A stretch of 40,289 bases of DNA from assembly GCA_011364975.1 (NCBI GenBank), contig RDOE01000023.1:1-40289 (forward strand). The letters run 5' to 3'. Position numbers and translations under genes: made by a program. Positions 17,253 through 25,678 of the stretch are shown here, piece after piece. The notes beneath the pieces are model-generated. The model did not search any database. It saw nothing but the letters and a program-made list of their open reading frames with translations, and was not told the DNA's origin. This stretch comes from Promethearchaeota archaeon. GTDB taxonomy: Archaea > Asgardarchaeota > Lokiarchaeia > Sigyniarchaeales > SOKP01. Positions within the stretch are counted from its first letter, which is position 1. The number at the start of each line of letters is the position of its first letter.

Positions 17253-18558
17253 TGAGATTAAAGTGAGCTCTTTTTAATTGATTAAAAATTTCAGAAAATC
17301 TCTGTTTAGAAGAGTCGTGATCTTTACTTTTTGTTGCAATAAAACAAGAAAACTCTAAATGTTGGTTAGAATTAGCTTCTCTCAAACAAATTGGAGGAGT
17401 AACTAATTCAGGAATCTCTTGCATTAATTTTGGAATTTTAGTATCAATGATCTCTGTTAAGGAATCTCTTCCATCATAGATTAACTCAAATCTCGAAAAT
17501 TCAGAAAATCCAATATGCTTAATTTCAAGAGTCTTGTTTTGTTCGGATTCTTGTTCTAATAATAGCAAGGGGTTTCGATTCAATATATTTCTGATTCCGA
17601 TATAAGATGTAGTCATTCTTGGATTTATTTCAATGAAATATAATTTATCGTCTGGTGTTTTTATAAAGTCAATACCAAAATATCCCTTGAACTTATGTAA
17701 ACTTATTTTTTCAAGATTTTTTTGTAGAATCTTTTTCACGTGAGTATATTGTTTAATAGGGGTATAACCACCTAAATAATACGATCTGCCATTCAAACCT
17801 TTAAATCCTATATTTTGAGAATTAATGCTTAAAATGGATAGATTATCTGTTACTTTATCTTCCAATGGATTATTTATTATCGATACACTTAGATCAGTTC
17901 CTTCAATATATTCTTGAAGAATATAATTTCGGTTGGGATCTATGGGTATGTTTTCCCGAGTGAAAAACAACTCTAATTCCTTTTTCCTTTGAAAATAATA
18001 AATTGATTCCGCACCAACACCATCTTCAGGTTTAATTATAAAAGGGAACTGAAATTCTTCAAACTTTTCATATATAAAATCGAAATCAATTTTGCCATCT
18101 ACTAATGGAATCTGATAAGTTAGTGGTGTAATCAAATCATTATCCTTGAAAAAATCATATGTTTTTATTTTTGAGGCACCTAATTTAATTCCCTCTAAAC
18201 CGATACTATAAAGATCTTTTTGATTATTGAGGGCAATTTCAGTTAATTTGTAAAGATTGTTTGAAAATTCGGGTGCTATTATAAAGCAAAAATTTGCTTT
18301 TTCTAAACATGTCTTATATACATCTAAAAAATCATCATTGGCAGTTACTAGTGATAAATCATCCTGATTAAGATAATCCGATAAATTAAATATTCTCTCA
18401 TCTAATTGTGTTATTGTCTGGAATTTTAATTTCTTAAAATCCTCTAATATAGATCTTAACATCGCATAGCCTTCACATAATAACGACGAAGATATCTCTT
18501 CTGTATTAAATCCACCTCCAGAAACATATTCAAAAACAAAAATATTCTTTTTTGGCAT
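17245..18558 (-). CDS. ATP-grasp ligase, MfnD (tyramine--L-glutamate ligase)-like
   Basis: A 437-residue ATP-grasp enzyme. The N-terminus IFVFEYVSGGG is typical of the MfnD/ORF9 group, which joins amine and carboxylate; MfnD attaches glutamate to tyramine in methanofuran synthesis. The ATP-grasp core shows FPFIIKPEDGVGAESIYYF (about 172-190), LQEYIEGTDLSVSII (about 218-232), FKGYFGIDFIK, and the Mg-binding YFIEINPRMTTSYIG. The C-terminal 100 residues are an added domain. Fwd subunits in the same window mean methanofuran or a relative is probably used, which supports the assignment. Other carboxylate-amine ligases are possible. Confidence 0.72.
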   Translation of the reverse strand: MPKKNIFVFEYVSGGGFNTEEISSSLLCEGYAMLRSILEDFKKLKFQTITQLDERIFNLSDYLNQDDLSLVTANDDFLDVYKTCLEKANFCFIIAPEFSNNLYKLTEIALNNQKDLYSIGLEGIKLGASKIKTYDFFKDNDLITPLTYQIPLVDGKIDFDFIYEKFEEFQFPFIIKPEDGVGAESIYYFQRKKELELFFTRENIPIDPNRNYILQEYIEGTDLSVSIINNPLEDKVTDNLSILSINSQNIGFKGLNGRSYYLGGYTPIKQYTHVKKILQKNLEKISLHKFKGYFGIDFIKTPDDKLYFIEINPRMTTSYIGIRNILNRNPLLLLEQESEQNKTLEIKHIGFSEFSRFELIYDGRDSLTEIIDTKIPKLMQEIPELVTPPICLREANSNQHLEFSCFIATKSKDHDSSKQRFSEIFNQLKRAHFNLIK

Positions 18559-18694
18559 AAGAATCCAAAAAGATTGTATTTAAGATTTATTAGTAAGAAT
18601 TTAAAAATATTATATAGATAGATTAGTTTTAATTTGATGTTTTATATAATTTTAATTAACTTAAATTTAAACAAAAAAGATCTATGATGGTACA

Positions 18695-19933
18695 ATGCCA
18701 ACTTTTTTTGAACAAGAATTAATGCAACGTATTAGATACTTGCATTTCAAAATTAAAAAGATTGAGGAAGCTCTTGAAAAAGAAGAAGAGAATTTTACAT
18801 TAGACGATTTAAATTTGATATTAGAGTATACTAGAATTCTGAACCTAAACTACCAGAGCGCTAATCATGCTAAAATCCTAAATGAATTAGATATTACATC
18901 GAATTTCTTTGATCCATTAGAAAATAATAGAGAAATTGAAATTCAAGATTTGATGTTTGAATGTGCAAGAGCATTATGGGTTATGGCAAGAGCTTACAAT
19001 AAGATTTCCGAAAATTTCGAAGAAGAAGAGGATTGGGAAAATGCAGTTATTGCAATGGTTGAGAGTAGCAAAATGTTTAAAACAGCAGCATATTTTAGTG
19101 CTTCTGCAATATTTCAAAATGATATTGGAGTATCACTTTCATCTGAAAATCTTGAATTAAATTCCGAAGAAGCACGAGTCTTAGCTCAAAGTATCGCAGC
19201 GATAAGAGAAGAAACCTCAAATAATATATATTTCGCCTCAAAATTATACTCTGGATTAAGTTCTTTATCAAAAAGAATTTTTTATTTGAAAAAGCATGAA
19301 GAGAAGAGAAAGCAGCAACTAAGAGCGCAATTTCATTTTGATATGGGTAAAGCATGTCAACTAAAAGCAAGAGCATCATTTGAATCTTCAATTACAACTA
19401 TTAACCAAGAAAAAGTAAAAAGACTTCAAGAGAAAGCAAAATTTTACTTTATGAAAGCAGAAGAGATATGGGGAGATATGCTTAAAAACGTATCAGAGAT
19501 TCAATCTGAAGAAAAAAAAAACATTGAATTAAATCTTTCAATTGTAAGAGAGCTTGTAAAAGAACTCAAAGTTGATGTGCTAGACTATTTAGAGATTAAA
19601 AAAATACAAGATCCAGAACCAATAATTATTGTCCCAGAAAATCTTGCTCCTTTTGTACCTAAAAATACTATATACTTAACTAAATTTGTGCCAAAAGACT
19701 TAAATATCAAAAGGTTTAAAGCATTTCAAAGTAAAAAATTAGAACAAAAAATTCCATACAGCAAACGTGAAAAATTAATAGATAAGAAAGCCGGTATAGT
19801 AAGAACCATAAATGAGTTGAAGTTGTTAAAAGAAAACAAAGAAATTGATACCAACAAATTTGCTGAGTTAATGGAAAAATATTCTACAAAACTAAAAATG
19901 ATCGAAACTGCAATAGAAAAAATAGCTAAATAA
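18695..19933 (+). CDS. Long helical protein, possible BRO1/ALIX-like domain
   Basis: A 412-residue, almost entirely helical, charged cytosolic protein with no TM segment. Residues about 85-240 resemble the BRO1 arrangement: DLMFECARALWVMARAYNKI, ENAVIAMVESSKMFKTAAYF, EARVLAQSIAAIREETSN, ASKLYSGLSSLSKRIF, then QAKAR-type helices. A second helical pair with KAKFYFMKAEEIWGDML follows, then a proline-containing linker and a C-terminal coiled coil (about 350-412). BRO1 proteins recruit ESCRT-III in eukaryotes, and Asgard archaea carry ESCRT genes; none is in this window. A generic TPR-like or coiled-coil protein is the alternative. Confidence 0.5.
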   Translation: MPTFFEQELMQRIRYLHFKIKKIEEALEKEEENFTLDDLNLILEYTRILNLNYQSANHAKILNELDITSNFFDPLENNREIEIQDLMFECARALWVMARAYNKISENFEEEEDWENAVIAMVESSKMFKTAAYFSASAIFQNDIGVSLSSENLELNSEEARVLAQSIAAIREETSNNIYFASKLYSGLSSLSKRIFYLKKHEEKRKQQLRAQFHFDMGKACQLKARASFESSITTINQEKVKRLQEKAKFYFMKAEEIWGDMLKNVSEIQSEEKKNIELNLSIVRELVKELKVDVLDYLEIKKIQDPEPIIIVPENLAPFVPKNTIYLTKFVPKDLNIKRFKAFQSKKLEQKIPYSKREKLIDKKAGIVRTINELKLLKENKEIDTNKFAELMEKYSTKLKMIETAIEKIAK

Positions 19934-19984
19934 CACTAAACTATATTCACCAATATTAGAAGCTATTACTAATTATTATTTGTC

Positions 19985-20461
19985 TTAAACGCGATTTAAA
20001 TAGAGTTGTCGATTTCTTTTTATTTCAAAATTCCTTTTATCGGATTCAAGAAAAACCAAATCATATGTTTCTTTAAATATAAGCCCAATTAATAAAGTTT
20101 CAATTATTATAATCAAACTTAGCATTAATAATTGAAGATTATGCAAATGCAAAGAAAACATAGAAATTAGGAAAAATAAGTGTGGTAAAAATAGTAAAGC
20201 ACTAATTCCTAACCTTATCCCAAATTTGAAGATATGAGTAATGGTTGATTTAAATGTTTTTTTTAGATTCATTATTTCGAAAAAGTAATAGAGACAAAAT
20301 GCCATATCTATTGATGCAACGATAAGAATTAAATCTCTTTCCAATGGTTCTAATGCGATAAACGGCTTAAGAATTATTGAGACAATCATAAATGTCAAGG
20401 AGAGAATTAATAATACTAACGAGCATGATAGTAAACCATCATGGAAATCTTTGAAATCCAT
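19985..20461 (-). CDS. Four-TM hypothetical membrane protein
   Basis: A 158-residue integral membrane protein with hydrophobic segments at about residues 12-33, 40-63, 82-102 and 108-131, and a basic cytosolic tail (SDKRNFEIKRNRQLYLNRV). I recognise no family. It lies just downstream of a truncated GTPase on the same strand, where the rest of that GTPase would be expected, so the junction between them may mark a deletion or insertion. Confidence 0.5.
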   Translation of the reverse strand: MDFKDFHDGLLSCSLVLLILSLTFMIVSIILKPFIALEPLERDLILIVASIDMAFCLYYFFEIMNLKKTFKSTITHIFKFGIRLGISALLFLPHLFFLISMFSLHLHNLQLLMLSLIIIIETLLIGLIFKETYDLVFLESDKRNFEIKRNRQLYLNRV

Positions 20462-20490
20462 TTTAAACTATATAATAAGAGTCATATCAA

Positions 20491-20691
20491 TTAATTTCTA
20501 TAGATTTGAAATTTAACTTTTATACCAAGATCATCAAGAAGAATTTCTTTCATAAAAAAATTTGTACCAACAGTCATCATTGTATCCTTTTCAAATCTTC
20601 CATCTACATACCTATAAAGAATAGTTGTTTTTCCAACAGCACCATCTCCAACAATGCATATCTTATACATCATTTGTGCGTAGTCTGTCAT
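20491..20691 (-). pseudogene. Truncated Ras/Rab-like GTPase (N-terminal third only)
   Basis: The 66-residue frame has an intact start, an upstream AGGGGAC ribosome-binding-like sequence, G1 (GDGAVGKTT) and the G2/switch I Thr (MTVGTNFFM), then stops at VKFQIYRN exactly where the G3 strand should continue as a WDxxGQ motif. G3, G4 and G5 are absent; the 30 bp after the stop have no such motif in any frame. It is most simply a 3'-truncated GTPase gene. A functional mini-protein cannot be excluded, because the 5' end and start signals look preserved. Confidence 0.75.
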
Positions 20692-20872
20692 GATTAATAG
20701 TCCCCTAAATTAAGAATTAAATTATTAGCTGGTAAGAGATAAGCTATTATCAGATTAATCATATAATCTTTTATTTTATATTTAAAATTTAGGGAATTTT
20801 TTTATAAATTAGAGACTTGCGGAGAAAATTCAGTTTCTAATTTATTTCATTAAATTTTTAAGGATTGAACCC

Positions 20873-20894
20873 ATTTATTATTTAAATAATAAAT
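20873..20894. promoter_or_regulatory. Perfect 22-bp AT-only palindrome
   Basis: ATTTATTATTT pairs exactly with its reverse complement AAATAATAAAT, centred at 20883/20884, about 40 bp before the NifX-like gene. It could be an operator or simply AT-rich promoter DNA. The rest of the 242-bp gap is AT-rich and holds no other feature I can name. Confidence 0.3.
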
Positions 20895-20933
20895 TATGAA
20901 TAATCATCCACAAAAAAATTAAAGAGTTTATGA

Positions 20934-21362
20934 ATGATGGTAATTGTAGCAATTCCTAGTTTTGGGACTGGGGGGTTGAATGAAATTTTTGCTGAAAGGT
21001 TTGGGCGCTGTGACAGCTTTGCGTTTGTAACCATAGATAACAATGAAATAACTGAAGTTAGAATAATAGAAAATCCAGCAAAGGATGAGATGGGAGGAGC
21101 TGGAATTAAAGCAGCACAATTTGTGGGAAATAACAAAGCTAAGGATGTTATTGTTGGAATCGTTGGACCAAATGCTGCTCAATCGTTAAACGCGTTAAAA
21201 ATTAATATGTTGAAAGCTCCAGAACGTCAAATAACAGTAAAGGAAGCATTAGATCTTTATATTGAAGGAAATCTTTCAAAAATTTCATCTAGTAATTTGA
21301 TGAATAGAGCAGGAGCAGGGGGAAGTCAAGGTTTAGGAAGACGTAGAAGAGGAGGATTTTAA
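20934..21362 (+). CDS. NifX/NafY-like Fe-S (Fe-Mo) cofactor-binding protein
   Basis: A 142-residue protein of the dinitrogenase iron-molybdenum cofactor (NifX/MTH1175) family, which binds or carries iron-sulfur or Fe-Mo type clusters. The fold signature is visible: VIVAIPSFGTGGLNEIFAERFGRCDSFAFVTID, broken here as VAIPSFGTGG and FAERFGRCDSFAFV, followed by GGAGIKAAQFV and VIVGIVGPNAAQSL. It ends in a Gly/Arg-rich tail (GSQGLGRRRRGGF). ATG codons at 20934 and 20937 are both possible. It leads a plus-strand trio with two ferredoxin-containing MinD-type ATPases, a common archaeal and anaerobe arrangement. No nitrogenase genes are seen, so nitrogen fixation is not implied. Confidence 0.87.
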   Translation: MMVIVAIPSFGTGGLNEIFAERFGRCDSFAFVTIDNNEITEVRIIENPAKDEMGGAGIKAAQFVGNNKAKDVIVGIVGPNAAQSLNALKINMLKAPERQITVKEALDLYIEGNLSKISSSNLMNRAGAGGSQGLGRRRRGGF

Positions 21363-21401
21363 TCTCTAATTTTATTTTTTGAAAAGTTAAATATTAAGAT
21401 T

Positions 21402-22316
21402 ATGGTTAAAAAGCCTTTATCAATTTGTATTACTGGAGGAAAAGGAGGGACTGGAAAAACCCTTGTCGCTGTAAATTTAGCAATAATGTTAAAAAATAAA
21501 GGATATCGCGTTCTGCTTGTAGATGGGGACGTAGAAAATCCTAATACATTTCTTCTTCTAAAAGGAAAATTAAAAGAATACGTTGAAGTTCCGTATTTTA
21601 TACCAAGAATAAATGAGATAAAATGCTCAAAATGTGGAGTATGTGCTGAAAATTGTGCTTCAAATGCATTATTGCACATTAAAGATTCAATTCCAATTCC
21701 AATGATTAATCTTTGCTCCGGATGCAAACTATGCTTTAAAATTTGCCCTGAAAATGCAATAGAAGAAGGTTCAAAAATTTTGGGTAAAATTTATTCATTA
21801 TCATCTAATGGTATGAAACTTTTTGTTGGAGAGCTAACAACAGCAGAAGCACGTTCTGCGGCGTTAGTTAAAGGATTATTAAATGAGACCAATAAACATA
21901 TAAAATCAATAGAACAAGCTTATGATTATATTATTTTAGATACTGCCCCCGGAGCCCATTGCGATGTTGAGGAATTAATTAGTAATTCTGATTTAGCAAT
22001 TCCGGTTACTGAACCCACCAGATTTGGGGAGCTTGACCTTTTTAGAATCATTAAACTTATTATTCTTTTGAAGAAGGAATATAAAGTTATAATAAATCGT
22101 TCTAGTTTGCCAGGATACAAAGAGAAATTCTATCAAGAGCTCAATAATGAGCAAATTGAAATTTTAGGGGAGATTCCACTAGACGAGGGAATATTGGAAT
22201 CATATTGTAATCAATCACCATTTATGGAAAATAATGAATATGGAAATAATCCTGCTTTTAAAGCATTCAAAGAAATATATTCTAACATTATGGATTGGAT
22301 TGGTGATAAAATATAA
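21402..22316 (+). CDS. MinD-superfamily ATPase with inserted 2[4Fe-4S] ferredoxin domain, copy 1
   Basis: A 304-residue P-loop ATPase of the Mrp/NBP35-MinD group. The deviant Walker A is GGKGGTGKT (about 12-20); DGDVENPN gives the A'/switch I Asp; DTAPGAHCD near 183 is the Walker B region. A ferredoxin-like insertion carries two clusters: Cys75/78/81/85 (CSKCGVCAENC) and Cys105/108/111/115 (CSGCKLCFKICP). Members are thought to move or assemble Fe-S clusters with NifX-like partners. Its TAA overlaps the probable start of copy 2 (ATAA at 22313-22316). Confidence 0.88.
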   Translation: MVKKPLSICITGGKGGTGKTLVAVNLAIMLKNKGYRVLLVDGDVENPNTFLLLKGKLKEYVEVPYFIPRINEIKCSKCGVCAENCASNALLHIKDSIPIPMINLCSGCKLCFKICPENAIEEGSKILGKIYSLSSNGMKLFVGELTTAEARSAALVKGLLNETNKHIKSIEQAYDYIILDTAPGAHCDVEELISNSDLAIPVTEPTRFGELDLFRIIKLIILLKKEYKVIINRSSLPGYKEKFYQELNNEQIEILGEIPLDEGILESYCNQSPFMENNEYGNNPAFKAFKEIYSNIMDWIGDKI

Positions 22317-23236
22317 GCCCAATAAGTATAGGAATTCTTTCTGGAAAAGGAGGAGTAGGAAAGACTTCCTTAGCAGCATCTTTAACAGTTTTGGCTCATT
22401 TAGATCCCACAGTTAGCTCTATTACCCTAGATTGTGATGTGGACGCCCCGAATTTAGCTCTAATATTGCCTCCAATTAATGATGATAATACGCAGATAAA
22501 AGAGGTTTTCACCTCAAAAAAAGCTGACTTTTTACCAGATAAATGTATTACTTGTAAAAAGTGTGTTGATGAGCACTTTTGCGAGTTTGGTGCATTAAGT
22601 TGGGATTTTACCAAAGAAACTCCTATAATAGATTATTTAGCATGTGAAGGTTGTGGAGCTTGTAGAATTTTATGTCCTGAACAAGCGTTTAATATTAAAA
22701 ATGTCAAAAGTGGAGAAATAAAAGCTTATAAAACAATTCAAGAAAGTTATTTAGTGTATGGCACGACAGTTCTTGGAAGCACTACTTCGGGAAAACTTGT
22801 CACAGAAGTAAAAAACTTTGTTGAATATCCAAAAGATTACAAAATGTTAGATTTAATAATAGTAGATGGCCCTCCTGGAATTGGTTGTCCAGTGATAGCA
22901 ACAATCTCTGGCTTAGATTATGTCTTATTAATAACAGAACCTACACCATCAGGATTGCATGATTTAAAGAGAGTTATTGAAGTTATCAAGCAATTTAATA
23001 TCCCATTTGGAATCGTAATTAATAAAGCTAATATAAAGAGCTTATTTAAGAAAAAAATTATGAAATTTATTAAAATAAATAAGTACAATCTATTAGGATT
23101 AATTGATTTTGATTTAATTATCCCTGAAGCAATGGCAGCAGCCATGCCTATTGTAGAATTTGCTCCTCGATCAGAAGTAACGAGGGAGATTAAAGATATT
23201 TATAATAATCTTAAATCTACTATTAAATTAAACTAA
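22313..23236 (+). CDS. MinD-superfamily ATPase with ferredoxin domain, copy 2; non-canonical start
   Basis: A MinD-type ATPase of about 307 residues, paralogous to the gene before it. Its Walker A (ILSGKGGVGKTS, 22334-22369) lies upstream of the first ATG/GTG/TTG in the frame, a TTG at 22391, so the true start must be earlier. In-frame stops at 22304 and 22307 limit it to 22310-22331; the only plausible codons are ATA (22313, 22322 or 22328) or ATT. The ATA at 22313 overlaps the preceding TAA and is used here. Other landmarks are CDVDAPN and IIVDGPPGIGCP (Walker B region). Cluster 2 is canonical (CEGCGACRILCP), while cluster 1 has longer spacing before its last Cys (CITCKKCVDEHFC). It likely works with the NifX-like protein. 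Confidence 0.82.
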   Translation: MSPISIGILSGKGGVGKTSLAASLTVLAHLDPTVSSITLDCDVDAPNLALILPPINDDNTQIKEVFTSKKADFLPDKCITCKKCVDEHFCEFGALSWDFTKETPIIDYLACEGCGACRILCPEQAFNIKNVKSGEIKAYKTIQESYLVYGTTVLGSTTSGKLVTEVKNFVEYPKDYKMLDLIIVDGPPGIGCPVIATISGLDYVLLITEPTPSGLHDLKRVIEVIKQFNIPFGIVINKANIKSLFKKKIMKFIKINKYNLLGLIDFDLIIPEAMAAAMPIVEFAPRSEVTREIKDIYNNLKSTIKLN

Positions 23237-23250
23237 AAAAAAATAAATAA

Positions 23251-23266
23251 GGGTTTCTTAAAACCC
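23251..23266 (+). terminator. Candidate hairpin between convergent genes
   Basis: GGGTTT-CTTA-AAACCC can form a 6-bp stem 15 bp after the MinD copy 2 stop, followed by a T-rich stretch. It overlaps the last codons of the convergent transporter gene, so part of the symmetry may be coincidental. Confidence 0.3.
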
Positions 23267-24658
23267 AAGCTCTTTTAATTTTATTTTATTTTCCATATAT
23301 TTTTCAGGTGTGATAGGATAATATTTCCAGTATAAGAATGTACAAATTGCCAAGATAATAGCGGGGATTACACTCATGTGTAATCGGACGCCTATTTTTG
23401 CAAGTTCCGTTTGAACGGTTTGACCCTCAACAAAACCAGTAAGAACATGTACAAACGCAAAAGCACCTATTTGAACCCCACGTGATAATCTCGAAAAAAA
23501 CGCTGAAACACCTACAGTTGCTCCTCTAATATCAGATTTAGTTAAAACCACTCTCTCATCTAAAACATCGGCAAAATAAATTGTCATCAAGGCCCAGAAG
23601 TTACCCATTGTTAATCCTAAAATAGTGATATAGATTAATGAATCTATTAGCCCAACATAAAAAGTGCTAAGTAAGGTGCCTAATGTTAATGTTATACCAC
23701 CAATCACTGCTGATTTTTTGTTGTTTTTTATTTTCTTTATAAGGAAGATCCAAATAATTGAACCAATAATCGCCCCTTGAAGAAAAAAAGCAAATAGCAA
23801 TATGGTATTAAATTCAGCATCAGGACCACCTATAACAATTTCAACGGCATATGGAATAGATGCAGTTAAGGAACCTGTCACAACTTGAAATCCAAAGAAC
23901 AGAATTATATAAAACTGAAAACTCTTTTGCGTTAAAGTAGATTTGAGTGCGTGAATAAAACTCTCACCCTTGACTTCACTTACGTAATATCTATCTTTAA
24001 GTTCTTTGTTTTCGTACATTCCGGGAATGAATAACAGACCAACTGTAATTAATATCCCTACTACTAGCCATGCCATGGGAATGTATGTAGAGGCTACATT
24101 TAATGTAATTATTAATGGTGGAATAATACTCGCGAATGGAAGTGCTATTATTGATAGAGGTGTACCCCAACCTTGTGCCTTTCTTCTTGCTCCATCAGTA
24201 CGAAATTTATCTGGAAATAAAGAATTTACATTGACAAAACATAGAGAACTTAACGTATCAAATAAACAAGTTGTTAGTATAATCCAACCAAATAATGGCA
24301 AAGGTTCGGTAGCAGGATTTACCGGAGGTGGCATAAATAAAAGAATAAATATGAAACTAGCGGGTATGATTCCCATAACAATCCATGGAAATCTCTTACC
24401 AATTTTTCTTGTGAACTTAAACCGACGATCTGTTAGATAACCGATTAAGGGATCATTTACGGCATCCCATAGGGTAAAAATTATCATCGCTGATGCTATA
24501 TAAATTGCATTTAATCCTACGGCGACTTCATAGAAGAAAAAAACATAAGAACCAAATACTGACCATGCAAACATGCTCCAAAATCCTGAGGAGGAATAGG
24601 AAAGTATATTAAGAATTGAAGGCTCTTTATAGGTTTCTACACTAGTATTTTCGTTCAT
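23258..24658 (-). CDS. GPH-family (MelB-like) MFS sugar/cation symporter
   Basis: A 466-residue membrane transporter with about twelve TM helices. The N-terminal region FTLWDAVNDPLIGYLTDRR (about residues 58-76) matches the glycoside-pentoside-hexuronide:cation symporter signature DavtDPliGylsD, with the cation-site Asp positions kept. A cytosolic loop with RKIGKRFPWIVMG follows. Substrates of the family are usually sugars or glycosides. It is convergent with the MinD gene and upstream of no close partner; the PIG-L deacetylase gene lies 129 bp upstream on the same strand. Substrate unknown. Confidence 0.87.
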   Translation of the reverse strand: MNENTSVETYKEPSILNILSYSSSGFWSMFAWSVFGSYVFFFYEVAVGLNAIYIASAMIIFTLWDAVNDPLIGYLTDRRFKFTRKIGKRFPWIVMGIIPASFIFILLFMPPPVNPATEPLPLFGWIILTTCLFDTLSSLCFVNVNSLFPDKFRTDGARRKAQGWGTPLSIIALPFASIIPPLIITLNVASTYIPMAWLVVGILITVGLLFIPGMYENKELKDRYYVSEVKGESFIHALKSTLTQKSFQFYIILFFGFQVVTGSLTASIPYAVEIVIGGPDAEFNTILLFAFFLQGAIIGSIIWIFLIKKIKNNKKSAVIGGITLTLGTLLSTFYVGLIDSLIYITILGLTMGNFWALMTIYFADVLDERVVLTKSDIRGATVGVSAFFSRLSRGVQIGAFAFVHVLTGFVEGQTVQTELAKIGVRLHMSVIPAIILAICTFLYWKYYPITPEKYMENKIKLKELGF

Positions 24659-24787
24659 TTAACATCTTCTCGATTTTTTAGAAATAGATTTAATGTGACT
24701 ACTTTGCTAATCTTTTATTTAAAGATCTCTAATTATCAGATATTCGATGAACGAAAAACCAGTAGTTTTGATTATATGGAAAGGTTA

Positions 24788-25621
24788 TTAATATATTTTA
24801 GGTTTCTCGGGAGGATTACCTAACAATTCTGAGATTGATTGTTGAAAATTATCGAAATGCCCGGGTAACGTTTTTAGCACATAAAATGCTTCTGCTGTGG
24901 TTAAATTCATGCTCTTTCCAATTACCTCGGCTAAAGAACGATATAATGTATTAGCATGTTTAGTCAATTTTTTTAACTCTTTTTCTGATACATTAGAAGG
25001 ATCTATTTTAGGAGCAAATAAATTTGCTAATAATTCAAGAGTCGCTTCAAATTTCAAAGCAGCGGTAATTTTTCTATCTAAAGTTGAGGAGATATCTATA
25101 AAATAGTTTGGCTTATGTCCTAGTAATCCCATAAACCACACTTCAGAGCAGTTATAAGGTTCAATATTTTCTTTACTTTGATGAGAATATAACAAAGGAA
25201 ATGCTGCAAATGCTGCGGCCTCAGCAGCCATTCTGCCCACAATTAGATGATCAGGATGTACTTCATAGGAAACCCAGGGATCAAATGTAACTACACGATC
25301 AGCTTTGTATTTGCGAACATAATAAACTAATTTCTCTCTAAGTTCAGATCCGTTTATAAAACCTGCATCAGGATATCCCAAAATTAAGGTTTCCTTCACA
25401 CCAATAATTTCATTGGCAGTTCTTAATTCCTTTTCTCTAATCGCAGCTACTTGTTCCTTTGTTAAATCTCTTCTTAATGTTCCTACCTCACCGTTAGTGA
25501 CACACAACGCATATACATTATGACCTTCATTTGCCCATCTTGCCAAAGTTCCCGCACAAAATATTGAGAGATCATCGGGATGAGCAAAAATTGCCAAGAT
25601 ATTCATAATTTTTATATCCAT
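24788..25621 (-). CDS. PIG-L/LmbE family deacetylase
   Basis: A 277-residue zinc-dependent N-acetyl-sugar deacetylase-like protein. Zinc ligands are in FAHPDDLSIFCAGTLARWA (His and Asp) and EVHPDHLIVG (second His). Relatives remove the N-acetyl group from GlcNAc conjugates such as GlcNAc-phospholipid or GlcNAc-inositol. The frame extends to 25651, but the ATG at 25621 is preferred: it is preceded by GAAGTGAAT and places few residues before ILAIFAHPDD, as in the family. Starts at 25648 or 25606 are possible. It lies between the transporter and the MttB-like gene, which may form a catabolic group. Confidence 0.85.
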   Translation of the reverse strand: MDIKIMNILAIFAHPDDLSIFCAGTLARWANEGHNVYALCVTNGEVGTLRRDLTKEQVAAIREKELRTANEIIGVKETLILGYPDAGFINGSELREKLVYYVRKYKADRVVTFDPWVSYEVHPDHLIVGRMAAEAAAFAAFPLLYSHQSKENIEPYNCSEVWFMGLLGHKPNYFIDISSTLDRKITAALKFEATLELLANLFAPKIDPSNVSEKELKKLTKHANTLYRSLAEVIGKSMNLTTAEAFYVLKTLPGHFDNFQQSISELLGNPPEKPKIY

Positions 25622-25678
25622 CTTATTCACTTCACTATTTATTACCATCAATAAAATAAATTAAATCTCAAAAAAAAA

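Noticed and set aside
21402..23236. A single fused double MinD protein made by -1 frameshifting
   Set aside because: Such paralogues are normally separate genes and the N-terminus of copy 2 begins right at the junction, so a separate start is simpler; kept only as an alternative.
24006..24440. A 144-codon plus-strand frame
   Set aside because: It is antisense to the TM-rich middle of the GPH transporter, which is a clear match to its family.
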